Source: Paraburkholderia rhizosphaerae
Lineage (GTDB): Bacteria; Pseudomonadota; Gammaproteobacteria; Burkholderiales; Burkholderiaceae
DNA length: 64,000 bases
Direction: 5' to 3'
NCBI RefSeq assembly: GCF_004366595.1
Contig: NZ_SORE01000007.1
Coordinates: 1-64,000 of the forward strand
A program made the translations under genes and the position numbers. Below, one piece after another: positions 61,254 through 64,000 of the stretch (positions are counted from its first letter, which is position 1; each line of letters starts with the position of its first letter). Under the pieces are notes generated by a model. It was given only the letters and a program-made list of their open reading frames with translations, had not been told where the DNA came from and made no database searches.

Positions 61254-61874
61254 ATGAACCTCTATACCGACTTTTTGCGGGTTATGAGCCGTGGCGACAC
61301 GCTCGGCGCGAACCTGGTCCGCATTGCGCTCGCGATTGTGTTTCTTTGGATCGGCGCACTGAAATTCGTGCCATACGAAGCGGATAGCATTACACCGCTA
61401 GTCGCACAAAGCCCCGTGATGTCATTCTTCTACGAGCATCCGAAGGAGTACGCGCAGCACATGACAAAGGAAGGGCAACTCGTGCCCGAGCAACGCAAGT
61501 GGCAGCAGGCGAACAACACGTATGGCTTCTCGCGCGGTCTCGGTACGCTGGAAATCGTGATCGGCCTGCTCGTGCTGTCGAACTTCGCTTCACGCAAACT
61601 CGGGTTGCTCGGCGGGTTGCTGTCGTTTCTCACGCCGTTCGTCACGCTGTCGTTCCTGATCACGACGCCCGAGACCTGGGTGCCCGCGCTCGGCGATGCG
61701 CAGTATGGCTTCCCGTTTCTGTCCGAACACGGGCGGCTGATCATCAAGGACACCGTGATACTGGCCGGCGGCATCGTGATCATGGCGGATTCGGCAAAGC
61801 GGTTGCTGCTCGAGCGCGAGCTCGTCACGCCCTCAGCGGTCCGCCTGATGCACGCGAAACGCAGCATGTCCTGA
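61254..61874 (+). CDS. DUF417-family (YkgB-like) membrane protein
   Basis: 206 residues from MNLYTDFLRVMSRGDTLGAN; GGAAG lies upstream. About four membrane helices are seen: LVRIALAIVFLWIGALKFVP, TLEIVIGLLVLSNFASRKLG, GGLLSFLTPFVTLSFLITTP and the last around IIKDTVILAGGIVIMADSAK. FxPYEA-D-x-I-x-P-L (here FVPYEADSITPL) is characteristic. YkgB-like proteins are linked to reactive chlorine/oxidative stress responses in E. coli; the role here is inferred only. Confidence 0.87.
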   Translation: MNLYTDFLRVMSRGDTLGANLVRIALAIVFLWIGALKFVPYEADSITPLVAQSPVMSFFYEHPKEYAQHMTKEGQLVPEQRKWQQANNTYGFSRGLGTLEIVIGLLVLSNFASRKLGLLGGLLSFLTPFVTLSFLITTPETWVPALGDAQYGFPFLSEHGRLIIKDTVILAGGIVIMADSAKRLLLERELVTPSAVRLMHAKRSMS

Positions 61875-61925
61875 TGGACGCTCGAGCAGGCCGGCATCCG
61901 ATATCGCTTATAGCAGTCGCATCGC

Positions 61926-62447
61926 CTACTTCCAGAACACATAGTTCGCGAAGTACGGCGAGTAAGCAATCTGATGCTCGGCCGTGCACATCGTGGCCGG
62001 CGCGCTGCCGCCGACCGTGTTCAGCCGTTGCACGAAGCGCACGCTCGAAAGCTGGCCGGGTTTATCGCTATGCGTCGTTTCGAGCAGCAGTTGCGGGATG
62101 CTGCCCGTCGATGCACTCGCCATCTGAGCGACCGCATGGCCGACGATGCGGCTGCCGTCGTCCGCCTGCCACGACGGACCCGCGTCGTGGTGATACACCG
62201 GACGCCCCAGCGTGTCGTAAAGCGTCGCTTGCGGGTTTTTAAACAACCACGATAAATGATGCGAACTGTCGTATTCGCACGAGTAAACCTGCACGCCGGT
62301 CGCGGTTGTCGATGCGAACAGTTGCGCGTTCATCGGCATGAGCGACGACGCGGTCGGCACAGCGGACTGCGCGGGCGCTGATCCACCTGCACACGCGGCG
62401 GTCAGCAGGGAAAGGACGCTAGCAAGCGTAAATTGACGGCGGTACAT
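61926..62447 (-). CDS. DUF3455 lipoprotein
   Basis: 173 residues. A lipoprotein-type signal MYRRQFTLASVLSLLTAACA has Cys after TAA. The DUF3455 body includes ATTATGVQVYSCEYDSSHHL (read as FASTTATGVQVYSCEYDS), YHHDAGPSWQADDGSRIVGH and SSVRFVQRLNTVGGSAPATM, then CTAEHQIAYSPYFANYVFWK. Function is not established. Convergent with the DUF417 gene (51 bp between stops). Confidence 0.85.
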   Translation of the reverse strand: MYRRQFTLASVLSLLTAACAGGSAPAQSAVPTASSLMPMNAQLFASTTATGVQVYSCEYDSSHHLSWLFKNPQATLYDTLGRPVYHHDAGPSWQADDGSRIVGHAVAQMASASTGSIPQLLLETTHSDKPGQLSSVRFVQRLNTVGGSAPATMCTAEHQIAYSPYFANYVFWK

Positions 62448-62625
62448 GGCATCGGTCTCCGGAAAAAAGCCTGTCCCGGAAACATTCGAGCCGGCATTTC
62501 TATTCCGTGTGGCGCGCGGCTATCGTTGCCGAACGCACAACCTTACGGAAACCTGATTGAATTGGCACCAAAAGCGGGCATTGAAACCGGCATTTCGCGA
62601 CCCGCATTGAAGCCCGGCGTTTACC

Positions 62626-63258
62626 TCATTGTTGTGGTTTGCCGGACGCCAATTGCTCATTACGTTCCGTCAGAAACTGGATCAAGCCGTCGATCCCGCT
62701 TTGCTGGATTTTCTCGCCGAACTGCTGCCGATACGTCTGCACGAGCCACGCGCCGACCACGTTCAGGTCATACACGCGCCAGCCCTGCGGCGTTTTGTGC
62801 AAGCGGTAGTCGATCTCAACCGGTTGCGCATTCGTCTGCGCGATCGTGCGCACCACGGTATCGGTATCGCTCGGCGCGATCCGCATCGGCGGGTACGAGA
62901 TCATCTGGTCCGGACGCAACTGCGCGAGCGCGCCCGCATACAGGTGAATCAGCAGCATCTGGAACTGATGCACGAGTGTTTTCTGCTGCTCGGGCGTCGC
63001 GGTCCGCCAGTAACGGCCTACCGCGAGTTGCGTCGTGTATTGGAAATCGATGTACGGCAGGATGTCCCGGTTCACGATGTCCATGATGCGGGGGATATCG
63101 TTCGGATCGATCGCCTGGGCGCGGACTTCGTCGAGCACCTGCTGCGTGACCGTTTTGATCAACGTCTGCGGATCGGATTTGTCGTCGATCTGCGCAAATG
63201 CACTGCCGGACCAGATGAACGTCGCGGTGAACGCGGCGATCAGGAAAAGCTTTTTCAT
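62626..63258 (-). CDS. mlaC: MlaC/Ttg2D-type phospholipid-binding protein
   Basis: 210 residues with a signal peptide MKKLFLIAAFTATFIWSGSA-FA. The MlaC fold: DFQYTTQLAVGRYWRTATPE, MLLIHLYAGALAQLRPDQMI and TPQGWRVYDLNVVGAWLVQT, then YRQQFGEKIQQSGIDGLIQF. MlaC shuttles phospholipids between the outer-membrane MlaA complex and the inner-membrane MlaFEDB transporter. No mlaFED genes are adjacent; the gene entering from the right edge might be a partner, but a P450 remnant lies between. Confidence 0.9.
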   Translation of the reverse strand: MKKLFLIAAFTATFIWSGSAFAQIDDKSDPQTLIKTVTQQVLDEVRAQAIDPNDIPRIMDIVNRDILPYIDFQYTTQLAVGRYWRTATPEQQKTLVHQFQMLLIHLYAGALAQLRPDQMISYPPMRIAPSDTDTVVRTIAQTNAQPVEIDYRLHKTPQGWRVYDLNVVGAWLVQTYRQQFGEKIQQSGIDGLIQFLTERNEQLASGKPQQ

Positions 63259-63325
63259 GGGCGCAAATCCTCTCCGAATGCATTATTCCGGCCTTCGCCG
63301 CAACCAGTCGACGATGGCCGCTTAT

Positions 63326-63402
63326 GTGACAAAAGCGATGACAAAAAGCGGTGGCAAGAGTGGTGGCAACAGCGGTGGACAACAGCGGCGACAACAGCGC
63401 CG
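63326..63402. repeat. Imperfect 12-bp tandem repeats upstream of mlaC
   Basis: Units related to GTGGCAACAGCG recur about five times (for example GTGGCAAGAGTG, GTGGCAACAGCG, GCGACAACAGCG), with two shorter TGACAAAAGCG-like units before them. They lie 68-144 bp upstream of mlaC, in the region where the P450 fragment ends. Confidence 0.65.
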
Positions 63403-63534
63403 CCGACTCGTGCGACGCGCAGCGCGTAGGTTAGCATTGCGCAGGAAATCGCGACGGGAACCACCCGAAACCCTGGGACGCGCGGATGTCGCGCCGCGCG
63501 GCATCGGCGGCAGCGGTTATGCGGCCACCTATCG

Positions 63535-63736
63535 CCGTAGCGGCACGCGACGTTCGGCCGGTAGTGCCGGCCAATGCGCCGGGCATCGAGCACCGCGGTT
63601 ACGGCCGCGTAGCGCTCGCTGGCAAAGCGTAGGCCGTCCGGCGTCAGCGCGACCAACGGCCCTGCTCGCGCAGCGCTTCGTAGCACTGGTAGGGATCGTT
63701 GAAAAAGGCGCGGCACTGAAATGCAGCGGCCTTCAT
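63535..63736 (-). pseudogene. Cytochrome P450, frameshifted N-terminal fragment
   Basis: The minus strand from the ATG at 63736 encodes MKAAAFQCRAFFNDPYQCYE then ALREQG. After a one-base shift near 63657 the next frame continues GPLVALTPDGLRFASERYAA then VTAVLDARRIGRHYRPNVAC. Together these match the conserved start of class I P450s: DPY..YE-x-LREQGP, then the S-R-Y-x-x-V-x-x-V-L strand. No I-helix, ExxR or heme-Cys region follows; homology stops at about residue 70, near 63535. It is therefore a truncated and frameshifted relic. Confidence 0.75.
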
Positions 63737-63833
63737 CGGCGAGGCCTGCCGAATCGAAGCAGAGGACGCCAGATGACGCCCTCTTCCCGATTACAGATCT
63801 CGCGACGCTTTTATTCGGTCTTTAAACGCGCAC

Positions 63834-64000
63834 CTATTCGGTGGCCGCATGAGTGGACGCGGAAGGCGACGCCGCGTTTTCGGGGCCCACGGGTGACGAT
63901 TGCGCCAGTCCTGCCGCTTGGGCAGGTTGCGTCGGTTGCAGCGCGTCGCCCGAGGGGGTGGACGTTGCCGTTTGCTGCTCGGGCTTCGGCAGCTGTTCAG
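63834..64000 (-). CDS. 3' end of a gene entering from the right edge, product unknown
   Basis: About 54 codons end at a TAG (63834-63836). The visible tail is Gln/Pro/Ala/Thr-rich: EQLPKPEQQTATSTPSGDAL, then QPTQPAQAAGLAQSSPVGPE. Such tails are common at the C-terminus of lipoproteins, and position beside mlaC makes an MlaA/VacJ lipoprotein a candidate, but nothing in the tail itself proves it. Confidence 0.45.
   Translation of the reverse strand, partial: EQLPKPEQQTATSTPSGDALQPTQPAQAAGLAQSSPVGPENAASPSASTHAATE

Noticed and set aside
1..64000. CRISPR arrays, tRNA or rRNA genes, insertion sequences, prophage
   Set aside because: No regularly spaced repeats with unique spacers, no cloverleaf-like tRNA sequence noticed, and no transposase or integrase motifs in any translated frame.

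Overview
The window reads as chromosomal DNA of a high-GC betaproteobacterium of the Burkholderia/Paraburkholderia type. The pointers are the codon bias, a DUF4148 secreted protein, a SufU-type SUF operon, a complete 13-component type VI secretion system (T6SS), MlaC, and many LysR/TetR/alpha-beta-hydrolase genes. I saw no rRNA, tRNA, CRISPR array, transposase or integrase.

Layout. (1) 1-9.5 kb, minus strand: a 2,828-residue secreted glycan-degrading protein (GH2-type module, five Ig-like modules, five F5/8C discoidin modules, a DUF1566 module and a C-terminal GH64 beta-1,3-glucanase), followed by type II secretion genes gspG and a partial gspF. The order suggests the secretion genes export the giant enzyme. 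(2) 9.5-25 kb: an accessory, regulator-rich metabolic region. It holds a 2OG-Fe(II) oxygenase, an MFS exporter, three CGNR/ABATE regulators, three alpha/beta hydrolases, an SDR, a LysR plus a truncated LysR, a TetR-led operon (hydrolase, PanE-like reductase, mandelate-racemase-like enzyme) and a FixJ-type response regulator. The three CGNR genes share a 31-bp promoter-like inverted-repeat block just upstream of their start codons, and a fourth copy has no obvious gene. The TetR gene and the truncated LysR gene share a second promoter/operator motif.

(3) 25.6-51.5 kb, all minus strand: tssB-C-hcp-E-F-G-clpV-vgrG, a YwqK/MORN protein, a DUF4280 PAAR-like protein, a small membrane protein, then an embedded amino-acid module (periplasmic amino-acid-binding protein, two divergent DAACS-family membrane proteins, an Asp/Glu racemase), then tssJ-K-L-M-A. 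Several junctions are ATGA overlaps, so the amino-acid genes are translationally tied to the T6SS. I consider this the best candidate for an under-described system: a T6SS locus carrying its own acidic amino-acid racemization, binding and transport functions. Divergent from tssB is a NarL-type response regulator/histidine kinase pair.

(4) 54.7-60.3 kb: sufB-C-D-S-U-T, minus strand, largely overlapping, an Fe-S cluster assembly operon. (5) 60.8-64 kb: small envelope and stress-type genes (DUF4148, DUF417, DUF3455 lipoprotein), mlaC, a frameshifted N-terminal fragment of a cytochrome P450, and the 3' end of another gene running off the window.

All assignments rest on motifs, protein lengths and context read by eye; no database search was run.
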